NCBI RefSeq assembly: GCF_007830235.1
Contig: NZ_VLKI01000004.1
Coordinates: 124,001-188,000 of the forward strand
Origin: Cytobacillus oceanisediminis
GTDB lineage: Bacteria > Bacillota > Bacilli > Bacillales > Cytobacillaceae
Length of the DNA stretch: 64,000 nucleotides
Direction: 5' to 3'
The translations under genes were made by a program, and so were the position numbers. Under the pieces are notes generated by a model. The model worked only from the letters and a program-made list of their open reading frames with translations. It was not told where the DNA came from and made no database searches. This document shows, piece after piece, positions 17,076-25,815 of this stretch (within the stretch, counting starts at the first letter, position 1; the number at the start of each line of letters is the position of its first letter).

Positions 17076-18560
17076 ATGGAGAATCAAAGGCTGAAAATGT
17101 TTCATGATGAAGTATTGCTTGAAGCTACGATAGATGAATTGCAGGAAAGGATGGAGAGCGGGGAGGTTACTTCCAAGGAACTCGTTCTGTTATATATGGA
17201 GAGGATCGGGCAGATGGATAGGCTGGGGTCTGCGATCAATTCCGTTTTAGAAATAAATCCGGATGCTTTGCATATAGCGGCTGCACTTGATGGAGAGAGA
17301 AAGAAGAAAGGTCCGAGAGGCGCTCTTCATGGAATTCCTGTTTTACTAAAGGATAATATTGATACTGGAGATAAAATGCATACGAGTGCAGGTTCTCTTG
17401 CATTGAAGGATCACTGTGCACAAAAAGATTCATTTGTGGCAGCTTACTTAAGGAAAGCAGGTGCCGTTATTCTGGGAAAAACGAATATGACGGAATGGGC
17501 CAATTTTATGACAGAGGGCATGCCAAGCGGATATAGCTCAAGAGGCGGCCAAACCCTTAACCCCTATGGTCCCGGCAAGTTTGATGTCGGCGGTTCGAGC
17601 GCAGGCTCTGGCGCAGCTGTGGCAGCCAATTTTGCTGCGGCAGCAATTGGAACCGAGACATCAGGTTCCATTCTAAGCCCGGCAAGCCAGAACTCCCTTG
17701 TGGGCATTAAGCCGACTGTTGGGCTTGTTAGCCGGACGGGCATTATCCCGATCGCCCATAGCCAGGACACAGCTGGGCCAATGGCAAGAACAGTTAAAGA
17801 TGCAGCTATTTTATTGAGTGTGCTGGCAGTATCTGATGGGAATGACCCAATAACGTTAACGAATCTGGATTTGCATAACAGGGATTTTACAGAATATCTT
17901 GATCAAGATGGCTTGAAAGGAGCCCGGATCGGAATTGCGAGGGAGACTTATTTTGAGTATTTGAGCCCAGAGAAGCTCTCCGTCATGAACGAGGCGGTAG
18001 CCCAATTGAAAGAGCTTGGAGCAGAGGTAGTGGAGGAAGTAGTGATTCCTTCCACAAAAGCGGAATGGAGCTATGAGGTGCTGACATACGAATTTAAGGC
18101 GGATTTGAATGCCTATCTGCGTACTGTCGCACCGCATTTAAATATCCGATCACTGGCCGATGTCATTGATTTTAATGAAGAGAACAGTGAAAAAACCTTA
18201 AAATATGGCCAAACCATTTTGAAGGAATCGGAAGAAACTAGCGGCAATCTTACTGAAAAAGCTTATATCTCCTCATTGGAGAAGGACATCTATTTATCAA
18301 CGGAACAAGGCATCGACCATGTCATGAAAGAGCATAATCTGGATGCAATTGTATTCCCAAATAATTTTGGAGCAGGTATTCCTGCAAAAGCAGGCTATCC
18401 ATCCATTACGGTTCCAGCCGGATACACACCAGAAGGTGAGCCTGTGGGAATTACCTTTATAGGACTTGCCTATAGTGAACCTACGCTTGTGAAACTTGCT
18501 TATGCTTATGAGCAGGCGACAAAGAAAAGAAAAGCCCCGGAGCTCGGCGGTTTGTCGTAA
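17076..18560 (+). CDS. Amidase-signature family hydrolase
   Basis: A 494-residue cytosolic amidase-signature enzyme that hydrolyses a C-N amide bond. The Ser-cisSer-Lys triad is visible: K92 in [11 protein letters not shown], the serine pair of [12 protein letters not shown] near 174/175, and S198 in GTETSGSI. It is close to the stand-alone amidases of bacilli rather than GatA, since no gatB or gatC is nearby. Substrate unknown. The ATG at 17076 follows GAGGGG; the open frame runs 150 bases further upstream through a partial family A repeat and is not coding there. Confidence 0.88.
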   Translation: MENQRLKMFHDEVLLEATIDELQERMESGEVTSKELVLLYMERIGQMDRLGSAINSVLEINPDALHIAAALDGERKKKGPRGALHGIPVLLKDNIDTGDKMHTSAGSLALKDHCAQKDSFVAAYLRKAGAVILGKTNMTEWANFMTEGMPSGYSSRGGQTLNPYGPGKFDVGGSSAGSGAAVAANFAAAAIGTETSGSILSPASQNSLVGIKPTVGLVSRTGIIPIAHSQDTAGPMARTVKDAAILLSVLAVSDGNDPITLTNLDLHNRDFTEYLDQDGLKGARIGIARETYFEYLSPEKLSVMNEAVAQLKELGAEVVEEVVIPSTKAEWSYEVLTYEFKADLNAYLRTVAPHLNIRSLADVIDFNEENSEKTLKYGQTILKESEETSGNLTEKAYISSLEKDIYLSTEQGIDHVMKEHNLDAIVFPNNFGAGIPAKAGYPSITVPAGYTPEGEPVGITFIGLAYSEPTLVKLAYAYEQATKKRKAPELGGLS

Positions 18561-18629
18561 GCATTAAAAAAGAAGGCTGTTTTCGTAAAGTTTGTTGCTT
18601 TTTAAGGTAAACTTATTTTACCCACTAAG

Positions 18630-18818
18630 TTGATTGTAGCGGAGGGCACTTGACTCCTCGAAAATGCATCCGCAAATTTCTTACGACGAGGTGTTAATTC
18701 AGGGAAGTTTAGACAATGTCCTGCGGGAAGAGAGGGAAGTGCGGGACCCCACAGGCGAAGCCGAGGAGGCTCGCAACCCTCCCCGCGGGTTCGCTGAGTG
18801 CCCGTAGCGGAAATCAAC
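18630..18818. repeat. Dispersed repeat family A, copy 2 (full length)
   Basis: About 189 bp with inverted ends GTTGATTGTAGCGG and CGTAGCGGAAATCAAC (GTTGATT / AATCAAC core), and the internal CCTGCGGGAAGAG and GGGTTCGCTGAGTGCCCG blocks shared with copy 1. It occupies the gap after the amidase gene; no gene is seen in it. Confidence 0.75.
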
Positions 18819-18931
18819 GGGCAGAATTCATAAACGGAAACAACAATCTATGAGAAAAGAGCGAAAAAGAATAACAGCCTGCCTTAATACTCATACTACT
18901 TTTGAAAAAGAAAAAAGGAGCAGGTGAGAAA

Positions 18932-19066
18932 ATGGGCAGAACCAAAAAAGGAAATGGAAACGCACAGCGCAACAACAATAAACACAGACCGCAAAGGACA
19001 AGTGAAGAACTCGTCGAATTCACAACTGGAAGCAAAGAAAAGAAAGAAAACAACGTACAAGACTAA
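18932..19066 (+). CDS. Small basic hydrophilic protein, function unknown
   Basis: A 44-residue frame starting MGRTKKGNGNAQRNNNKH, rich in Lys, Asn and Arg and without hydrophobic stretches. It has AGGAG 11 nt and AGGTGAG 5 nt before the ATG, and a strong terminator right after the stop, so it looks like a complete transcription unit. The opening recalls the small spore-associated YfhD-type proteins of bacilli, but similarity is too short to name it. Confidence 0.55.
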   Translation: MGRTKKGNGNAQRNNNKHRPQRTSEELVEFTTGSKEKKENNVQD

Positions 19067-19070
19067 AGAT

Positions 19071-19104
19071 AAAAAATCCTCTTTCAGCGGAAGGAGGATT
19101 TTTT
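19071..19104 (+). terminator. Terminator after the small basic protein gene
   Basis: AAAAAATCCTC / GAGGATTTTTT stem extended by CTTTC/GGAAG-type pairs, five bases after the stop codon. Confidence 0.85.
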
Positions 19105-19120
19105 GCTTTATCTTTGATGA

Positions 19121-19161
19121 CAGGCACCTATACCAGTTCGTCCAACTGGTATAGGTGCCTG
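19121..19161. repeat. Family D palindrome, copy 2
   Basis: A perfect 17-bp inverted repeat, CAGGCACCTATACCAGT and its complement, with the 7-nt loop TCGTCCA. It shares CCTATACCAGT, the loop and CTGGTACTC with the palindrome at 16872. It lies 11 bp from the stop codon of the minus-strand oxidoreductase but has no clear T run on that strand. Confidence 0.75.
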
Positions 19162-19172
19162 GTACTCTTACA

Positions 19173-20702
19173 TTAATCTGCATCAACTTTTTTTAGCGGC
19201 TTTTCTGCAGGGCCTTCAACGACTGATCCGTCGTAGGAGAAACGGGAGCCGTGGCATGGGCAGTCCCAGGTGCGGTCGCCGTGGTTCCATTCACATTCGC
19301 AGCCCATATGGGTGCAGGTTGTATCAACAAGATGCAATTGGCCGTCAGGATCTTTATAGGCTCCTGTACGCTGGCCTTTGATCATCACGACTCCGCCTTC
19401 GTCATTCTCCAAATCAGTTGTTTCCTTTGGCACAAATTCAAGCTTGCCCTTAATCAGCTGTCCGGCTACATCCGTGTTTGTAGCGATGAATTTCTTAATG
19501 CTTGGATCTGCCTGGAATCTTGATGGACTGAACAGTTCTGCATATGGATTTTCTTTTTCCATAATCAGATCTTTAATAAGCAGCGCAGCCGCGGTACTGT
19601 TGGTCATTCCCCATTTCCGGTAGCCTGTTGCGATAAAAATATTCTTTTGCTTGGCAGTAATCGGCCCAATATAAGGCACTTTATCCAATGTGTATAAATC
19701 TTGGGCAGACCAGCGGTAAGGATAATCGGTAATGCCAAGCACATCTTCCGCAAAGCTTTCCAGAGCTTGATAGTGTTTCATCGTATCCGGCCCGTGGCCT
19801 GTTTTGTGGCTGTCGCCGCTGACCAGAATTAGTTTATCCCCATTATAGGGCGTATACCTTAACGAACGGGTAGGCGAATCTGCGCTGTAGTACATGCCTC
19901 CAGGAAAGTCTGTTTTCGTTCTTACCCCAAGAACATAGGATCGTTCTGGAGAAAGTCTGGCAAAATAAAAGCCCTTCATGTCTGCGAAAGGGAAGTGGGA
20001 AGCAGAAATAGCATATTTGCACTTCAGGCGGTTTCCTTCACGTGTAACAACATCGGGCAAATCGCCTTCCTCCACGTTTACAGCGGTAGTATTCTCGTAA
20101 ACCGTTCCTCCCATATCAACAAACTCTTTAAGCAGTACTTTTAAGTATTTAAGCGGGTGGAACTGCGCCTGGCTGTGCATGGCCAGAACGGCTGTCGTTT
20201 TGATATTAAAAGGAATGCTATCTTTCATCCCGCCTGTAATGCCAAGCTTTTCGTATGCCTGCCACTCATTTTCTACTTTTTTTGCGTACTCATCAGAGAC
20301 AGCATAAATTATGCCTTCTTCATTGCTAAAGTCACAGTCAATTTGTTTATCCGAAACAGTATTACGGATAAACTCTATGGCGTCAGTAGAAGCTTGATAG
20401 TACAATTTGGTCTTCTCCTCGCCAAAATGGCTGATAAATTCATCATAGATTAACCCGTGCTGTGCTGTAACCTTTGCTGTCGTATGGCCAGTTGTTCCTT
20501 TTAAAATATTTCCGGCTTCTAAAATAGCTACTTTAAATCCTTCTTTTGCAAGGAGGTAACCAGCGGTGATTCCCGTTATGCCGCCTCCTACAATTGCAAT
20601 TTCCGTTTGGGCATCTTCTCTTAGCCGGTCGAAAGCCGGAAGCTCTTCTTCTCTCCAATAAGGCTCCGGATACTGGGGCATTTTGTGGTTGGATGTTGTC
20701 AT
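19173..20702 (-). CDS. yhfW: FAD-dependent oxidoreductase with C-terminal Rieske domain (YhfW-like)
   Basis: A 509-residue protein joining a DadA/DAO-type FAD domain (IAIVGGGITGITAGYLLAKE near residue 35) to a Rieske [2Fe-2S] domain at the C-terminus, where CTHMGC and CPCHGSRF supply two Cys-His pairs. This fusion is that of B. subtilis YhfW. It is probably a cytosolic redox enzyme of unknown substrate. The start at 20702 is preferred because AGGAGG sits six bases before it; an ATG nine codons upstream has no such site. Confidence 0.9.
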   Translation of the reverse strand: MTTSNHKMPQYPEPYWREEELPAFDRLREDAQTEIAIVGGGITGITAGYLLAKEGFKVAILEAGNILKGTTGHTTAKVTAQHGLIYDEFISHFGEEKTKLYYQASTDAIEFIRNTVSDKQIDCDFSNEEGIIYAVSDEYAKKVENEWQAYEKLGITGGMKDSIPFNIKTTAVLAMHSQAQFHPLKYLKVLLKEFVDMGGTVYENTTAVNVEEGDLPDVVTREGNRLKCKYAISASHFPFADMKGFYFARLSPERSYVLGVRTKTDFPGGMYYSADSPTRSLRYTPYNGDKLILVSGDSHKTGHGPDTMKHYQALESFAEDVLGITDYPYRWSAQDLYTLDKVPYIGPITAKQKNIFIATGYRKWGMTNSTAAALLIKDLIMEKENPYAELFSPSRFQADPSIKKFIATNTDVAGQLIKGKLEFVPKETTDLENDEGGVVMIKGQRTGAYKDPDGQLHLVDTTCTHMGCECEWNHGDRTWDCPCHGSRFSYDGSVVEGPAEKPLKKVDAD

Positions 20703-20897
20703 ACCTGTCCTCCTGTACGTCATATTCATTCATAATTTTTCCTTTAAATCCTATTTGTATACAAATTCCAGTCTTTATCTAACCATACCCACTCAGCTCG
20801 CGGCTAATCAGGATAAAGGTACTTATTCGTTTTGAAAACTGGCTATGATTCCGGAGTGGACGTAAATCAACCTGCCGGGCTTAAAAGCGATAACGAC

Positions 20898-21003
20898 GCA
20901 ACTCCCATTCAAGCTGGCGGATATTCTTTAAAAATTTACGCAAAAAGCAGCCCGAACGACGCAAAAACTCGACCCAACACCGCAAAAACTATTTCGCCAG
21001 CGT
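20898..21003. repeat. Array 2 of 21-bp-spaced cores (GCAAAAACT)
   Basis: GCAAAAA cores begin at 20940, 20961 and 20982, exact 21-bp steps, with unrelated bases between. A decayed unit, GCAACTCCC, sits at 20898, exactly two periods earlier. The rest of the 430-bp divergent gap (20703-21132) shows nothing else but AT-rich sequence that must hold both promoters. Confidence 0.65.
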
Positions 21004-21132
21004 ATACTCCATTTTCAATCCTAAAAAACTCTATTAATCAACCAAAAAAATTCACCTATTTTAAGATTAAAAAGCCCTCTTGCTGGGAAATATTTAATCG
21101 AATTACCAACTTAGAAAGGAGTATTTCGTTTC

Positions 21133-22197
21133 ATGAAAGAGCTTCACAGCTTTGGATGGTATGCGGCGAGAATTGCGCCATTGATGCCAAAAAAGGCATT
21201 CAAGCCTGTTCCATCACGATTATGGGGAGGGCTTGCTTATTTGCTGATTGTGATAGGCGGGTTTTTGGCGATTTCGTTATTTGAGCTGCATCCTTTATTA
21301 AGTTTCCTGATTGCAATTGTCCTCGGCTCAAGTTTTGCAGCTATGGGTTTCCTTGGACATGAGATTCTCCATGGTACTGTAGTCAGGAAAGCGTGGCTGA
21401 GAGACTTGCTTGGCGCGATTGCGTTTTGGCCGTTAAGTACTGGCCCAGCCCTATGGAGGAAGTGGCATAACCTCACACATCACGTACATACGCAGGATGA
21501 GGAGAAAGATCCTGATGCCTGGCCGACTTTTGAAAAAATTGCACAGAAACCTTTTTTAAAATGGGTCTATAAATTGCCTTTTTCTTTTCGGGCATCTATT
21601 GGATTTTTGTCTTTAGCCTTCCAATTCACTATGCATGGGCTAAAAATGTTTAGGCTTTACATAAAGGAATTTAAACCGGCAAAGCGGCCGGCGGTATGGA
21701 CACAGCTTATTCTGCCTTGGGCAACCTGGATCATGCTGCTGTTCATCATTGGCCCGGTAAAGTGGTTTTTTGCCTTTCTGCTGCCGCTGCTGATTGCCAA
21801 CTTTATCGTCATGAGCTACATTGCCACCAATCATCGTTTAAATCCCTTGACACCTGTGAATGATCCGCTAGTAAATAGTTTGACGGTAACAGTTCCAAAA
21901 TGGGTGGATGTGCTGCATTTTAATTTTTCCTATCACACTGAGCACCATCTTTTCCCGGGGATGAGCCCTAAATATTATCCTCTGGTAAAAAAGCATATTA
22001 AATCAATGTGGCCTGAGCGATATCATGAGATGCCGTTAACACGAGCGCTGGCTGCATTATGGAAAACGCCCAGGGTCTATTTTAAACAATCGGACCTGGT
22101 GGACCCATATGCCGGCAAAGCCTTTGGATCATTGGGGAATGGTCTGGATGCAGCAAATATTAAGCCCCGGAAAATTAACATGGAAAACAAGCATTGA
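21133..22197 (+). CDS. Membrane fatty-acid desaturase
   Basis: A 354-residue membrane desaturase with the three di-iron histidine boxes: GHEILHG (H76, H80), WHNLTHH (H112, H116, H117) and YHTEHH (H268, H271, H272), plus NHRLNP at 233-238. It introduces a double bond into acyl chains of membrane lipids, usually in response to cold. It differs from the well-known B. subtilis Des in its opening and boxes, so the regiospecificity is not predicted. No desK/desR genes are adjacent. AAGGAG lies 11 nt before the ATG. Confidence 0.88.
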   Translation: MKELHSFGWYAARIAPLMPKKAFKPVPSRLWGGLAYLLIVIGGFLAISLFELHPLLSFLIAIVLGSSFAAMGFLGHEILHGTVVRKAWLRDLLGAIAFWPLSTGPALWRKWHNLTHHVHTQDEEKDPDAWPTFEKIAQKPFLKWVYKLPFSFRASIGFLSLAFQFTMHGLKMFRLYIKEFKPAKRPAVWTQLILPWATWIMLLFIIGPVKWFFAFLLPLLIANFIVMSYIATNHRLNPLTPVNDPLVNSLTVTVPKWVDVLHFNFSYHTEHHLFPGMSPKYYPLVKKHIKSMWPERYHEMPLTRALAALWKTPRVYFKQSDLVDPYAGKAFGSLGNGLDAANIKPRKINMENKH

Positions 22198-22203
22198 ATA
22201 GAA

Positions 22204-22234
22204 GCCCTTCTCCTGCCGGGGGAGGGGTTTTTTA
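22204..22234 (+). terminator. Terminator after desaturase gene
   Basis: CCCTTCTCC / GGGGAGGGG stem with wobble pairs around TGCC, followed by TTTTTT. Confidence 0.75.
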
Positions 22235-22304
22235 TTGTGTTTTTGGATAAAAAATGCAGTGTGAGAAATGATAAACAGTATCGAATGTTAATGGGGTATC
22301 TGCA

Positions 22305-22541
22305 ATGGTTACGTTTAGCTATCTGACAATTTTTACACTAATGACTTTATTAGCCACAGTATTTGATATGAAAATTTTTGATTTTACCTTTTGGGAAGCT
22401 TTAAGGAATTTGCTGTTTTCAGAGGTTGCCACGGGAAGAATGATTATACTTGTCACGGTTGCCGTTGGATTGGTGTCCAGCGTTGTAACTGATTTTCGTA
22501 TTTTTAAAGCGCGAAAACAAGCAGGCTCCTCGCGATCTTAA
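22305..22541 (+). CDS. Small two-helix membrane protein, unknown
   Basis: A 78-residue frame with two hydrophobic segments (about 5-22 and 45-63) and a basic tail (FKARKQAGSSRS). The ribosome-binding site is weak (ATGGGG). No family recognised. Codon use looks ordinary and it is collinear with its neighbours. Confidence 0.5.
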   Translation: MVTFSYLTIFTLMTLLATVFDMKIFDFTFWEALRNLLFSEVATGRMIILVTVAVGLVSSVVTDFRIFKARKQAGSSRS

Positions 22542-22736
22542 ACTTTAGCATATGTGCTTTTGGTTCGAGGGATTAAACAAAAAAGAAAATCCGAGCTTTT
22601 GGAGAGTGCCGGATTAGAATGGTGCCCAGCAAAAGGGAAACTTCGGAAACATTATTCCATGAACGAAAAACTCTATTGGATCATCGTGCGCTTTTAGGTT
22701 GTGATCCTGTATGTGCAGACGCCAAGGCTGTTTTTT
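22542..22736. other. Intergenic stretch before repeat B2
   Basis: No gene seen. One weak hairpin (AATCCG / CGGATT around 22588-22617) is the only structure noted. Confidence 0.5.
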
Positions 22737-23080
22737 TATAGAATCAGAATTTATATCTTTCTACATCGATAATTGTCTAGCTCCAGGCGCCATCGGCTCG
22801 AGGTCATAAGCTTGTCTAGTTTCGGCTCCTAGGGACACGAGACATAAGCCAATCCCTTTCAGAAGGGAAGAACACCTTCTTACAGGGCTCGTCTTATGCT
22901 TGTCGTCCCTGGGCAGTCGCCTACACATTTCTAACAATCCGTCCAAAAGGTTAAAGAACAACCTTTTAGCCGGCTCGTCTTATGCTTGAGGCCCGCAGGA
23001 TGCGGGTCATGCAGACGTTGCCACAGGACGTGGCGGTTTTAGTCTGCGTTCTTATAGGCGGGCGCCTTACGCTTTTCTTA
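22737..23080 (+). repeat. Dispersed repeat family B, copy 2
   Basis: About 344 bp matching copy 1 at 4258-4660 from TATAGAATCAGAATTTATAT to TTACGCTTTTCTTA, with about 55 bp missing from the middle (the TAAGGAAGGCTTCGTCAGCC part) and scattered changes. It ends 21 bp before the ATG of the germination operon and has the same orientation, so that operon's promoter is either inside the repeat or upstream of it. Confidence 0.85.
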
Positions 23081-23101
23081 TTAAAAGGGAATGGTGATTA
23101 G

Positions 23102-24223
23102 ATGTTAAAGGAGAATATTTCTCTTAGCCAGCTGCTGACTTTATTGATCAATTTCCTTTTAGGCAGTGCAATTGTTGTTGGCGTTGGCGGGGATGCAAAA
23201 AAAGATGCGTGGATCGCCATCGCGATTGCGGTTCTCATCGGGCTTGGCGTGATGCTGTTTTATTATTTTATAATTAGCCGGATGCCAGGGAAGAATCTGT
23301 TTGAAATTATGGAGTTTTGCTTTAAAAGGCCCATTGCTATTATGCTTTCTATTTTATATATCATCTATTTTCTGTATCTTGCCTGCCGGGTGGTCCGTGA
23401 CTTTGGCGAATTGATTGCTTCTGCCATTCTCCCGTCAACGCCAATCGAAATCATTTCACTGACGATATGCATGCTGATGGCCTATATTTTATATCTAGGG
23501 CTTGAAGTGCTGGGGAGAACCTCGGAGATTTTCACCCCGTATTTATTCGGATTTCTTTTTCTTCTCACGATCCTTTTATTTGCCAGCGGGAACGTGAACT
23601 TGTACGAACTCCAGCCAGTCCTGGGGGATGGATTTCAGCCTGTATTTAAAGCATTATTCCCAACGCTTATTGTGTTTCCCTTTGGTGAGCTGATTGCGTT
23701 TACACTGATTCTTCCGGTTGTAACAAACTTTAAATACTGTATGCGTGTTTCATTATTGGGAGTAGGAATCGCAGGAATTCTCCTCTTATTTGCTATGTTT
23801 TTGATGATTGTCACACTGGGAGTGGATGTCTTGCTCCGTTCCAATTTTCCAATGCTGAGTTCCGCACGGGAAGTCTCCATCGGGAACTTTATTGAGAGAA
23901 TTGATGCACTGGTCGTTTTTATCATGATGCTGGGCATTTTGATAAAAGGCTCTGTTTTTATGTTTGCGGCGTTAAAAGGCCTTGAATATACCTTCCGGCT
24001 TCCATACCGGTATTTTTCACTGCCGGTGGCGATGATCGTAACCGTGTTTTCCATTTTGATTTCCGTGAACTTTGGTGACCATTGGCAGGAGGGCCTTGAG
24101 CTGGTTCCATACTATCTGCACCTGCCGATGCAATTCGGTTTTCCGTCGCTTCTGTTATTCGTTTTAATCTTAAAGCTAAGAAAGAAAAAGTCTAAATCCA
24201 GCACGAAGGAGATGAAGTTTTGA
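23102..24223 (+). CDS. GerAB/GerKB-family germinant receptor permease subunit
   Basis: A 373-residue membrane protein of the endospore germination permease family (APC superfamily), with ten helices from residue 10 to about 360. It is the B subunit of a GerA-type receptor in the spore inner membrane, which senses nutrients and triggers germination. First gene of a B-A-C operon; its TGA stop overlaps the TTG start of the A subunit. GGGAATGGTGAT before the ATG is a modest ribosome site. A family B repeat lies directly upstream. Confidence 0.92.
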   Translation: MLKENISLSQLLTLLINFLLGSAIVVGVGGDAKKDAWIAIAIAVLIGLGVMLFYYFIISRMPGKNLFEIMEFCFKRPIAIMLSILYIIYFLYLACRVVRDFGELIASAILPSTPIEIISLTICMLMAYILYLGLEVLGRTSEIFTPYLFGFLFLLTILLFASGNVNLYELQPVLGDGFQPVFKALFPTLIVFPFGELIAFTLILPVVTNFKYCMRVSLLGVGIAGILLLFAMFLMIVTLGVDVLLRSNFPMLSSAREVSIGNFIERIDALVVFIMMLGILIKGSVFMFAALKGLEYTFRLPYRYFSLPVAMIVTVFSILISVNFGDHWQEGLELVPYYLHLPMQFGFPSLLLFVLILKLRKKKSKSSTKEMKF

Positions 24224-25815
24224 GTATTCTTAAATCACTTTTAAAGATGCGCAAGAAGAAAGAGCTTCCTATCCAAATCGAAGAACCTCCAGATGCAGAT
24301 GCTGGAGCAGACCTCAAAACGCTGAGTTTGGAGCAGCTGAAGGAAAAAATAAAGGATGAGTTTGGAAGCACCATAGATTTAAGCATGGATGACCTGAAAA
24401 CAGAAGGCAAGGATGCTCTGCTTGTCTATCTTACAAGCATGGTTGATACAAAGCAGCTAAAAGAAACCTTCTTGCAATCACTCAGCGGAAAGCATGATGG
24501 GCTTAAGTTAACAACTGAGGACGACCTGAAATCGTTATGCAAGGAGAAATTTGGAGGGGCAGGCTATCAGCTCATTGAAACATTTAATGATATCATTACT
24601 GCCCTGCTCTTCGGAAATATCATTATCGTTTTTAAAGACTTGGAAAAGGCATTATCCCTTTCCATGGCAAGCAGTGAAGATCGATCGATAACAGAGCCAA
24701 GCACCCAGACCGTCATTAGGGGACCAAAGGATGGGTTTGTTGAATCTATTTCAACCAACGTAAGCCTGTTAAGGAGAAGAATTAAAAACAGAAATCTGCG
24801 CTTCGAGAAATTTATCATCGGATCCGAGACGAATACGTCAGTATATATAGGCTATATGGAAGGCATTTCGAATAAAAAAATTGTGGAAGAGGTTCGTAAA
24901 AGGCTTAGAAAAATAAAGGTTCATGCCATATTTGAATCCGGCAATATTGAAGAGCTGATCGCAGATAAAACGGCCACCCCCTTTCCGCTGGCACTGAATA
25001 CGGAAAGGCCTGATACGGTGGCAGCAAATCTGCTTGATGGCAAGATTGTGATTTTAGTTGATGGAACGCCGTTTGTGTTATTGGTACCGGCTGTTCTTGT
25101 TGATTTTTTTTCTATTGCGGAGGATTATTATCAAAATTTTATGATGGGAAGCTTTCTAAGGATAATCAGGTATTTAGCATTTATGATTGCACTGATTACT
25201 CCTTCTTTATATGTCGGTATTTTAACCTTTCACCATGAGCTTTTGCCAACTCCGCTCCTGTTGGGTATCATTGCCCAGCGGGAAGGGGTTCCATTTCCGG
25301 CAGTAATAGAAGTCCTTATTATGGAAGTGACCTTTGAGATTTTGCGTGAAGCTGGTGTCCGAATGCCCAGGGCAGTTGGACAAACGGTTTCAATTGTAGG
25401 GGCGCTTGTAATCGGGCAGGCTGCTGCCGAAGCAGGGATAATCTCCAATATCATGGTGATTATTGTCGCGATTACAGCCATTGCCAATTTTGTATCACCG
25501 ACCTACAGTTTTGCAGCGGCAGCAAGGTTATTGCGATTCATGCTGATTATTGTCTCGGCTATCTTGGGGCTTTATGGTGTTTTGCTTGTCCTTGTTTTCA
25601 TTGTGGCTCATTTAAGCTCACTTAGATCGTTCGGGGTTGCTTATTTATCACCAGTTGCGCCTTTTATTATTGAACAGCAGAAAGATGTTTTCTTTCGTTT
25701 TCCGTTCTGGAGCATGCGGCAGCGTCCTGCATACTTAAAAACACAGAACCCTGAGAAAATGCCTAAAACAGGATCACCTTCTCCTCCGCCTATGAAAGGG
25801 GAGCGGGCAAATTGA
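24220..25815 (+). CDS. GerAA/GerKA-family germinant receptor A subunit
   Basis: A 531-residue protein with a hydrophilic N-terminal half, about five membrane helices between residues 290 and 480, and a short proline-rich tail (GSPSPPPMKG). Family blocks are VIRGPKDGFVESISTNVSLLRRRIK, the PFPLALNTERPD segment and the ALITPSLYVGILTFHHELLP block. TTG start at 24220 overlaps the previous stop by four bases, with GAAGGAG upstream. Together with the permease and the lipoprotein it forms one receptor. Confidence 0.93.
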   Translation: MSILKSLLKMRKKKELPIQIEEPPDADAGADLKTLSLEQLKEKIKDEFGSTIDLSMDDLKTEGKDALLVYLTSMVDTKQLKETFLQSLSGKHDGLKLTTEDDLKSLCKEKFGGAGYQLIETFNDIITALLFGNIIIVFKDLEKALSLSMASSEDRSITEPSTQTVIRGPKDGFVESISTNVSLLRRRIKNRNLRFEKFIIGSETNTSVYIGYMEGISNKKIVEEVRKRLRKIKVHAIFESGNIEELIADKTATPFPLALNTERPDTVAANLLDGKIVILVDGTPFVLLVPAVLVDFFSIAEDYYQNFMMGSFLRIIRYLAFMIALITPSLYVGILTFHHELLPTPLLLGIIAQREGVPFPAVIEVLIMEVTFEILREAGVRMPRAVGQTVSIVGALVIGQAAAEAGIISNIMVIIVAITAIANFVSPTYSFAAAARLLRFMLIIVSAILGLYGVLLVLVFIVAHLSSLRSFGVAYLSPVAPFIIEQQKDVFFRFPFWSMRQRPAYLKTQNPEKMPKTGSPSPPPMKGERAN

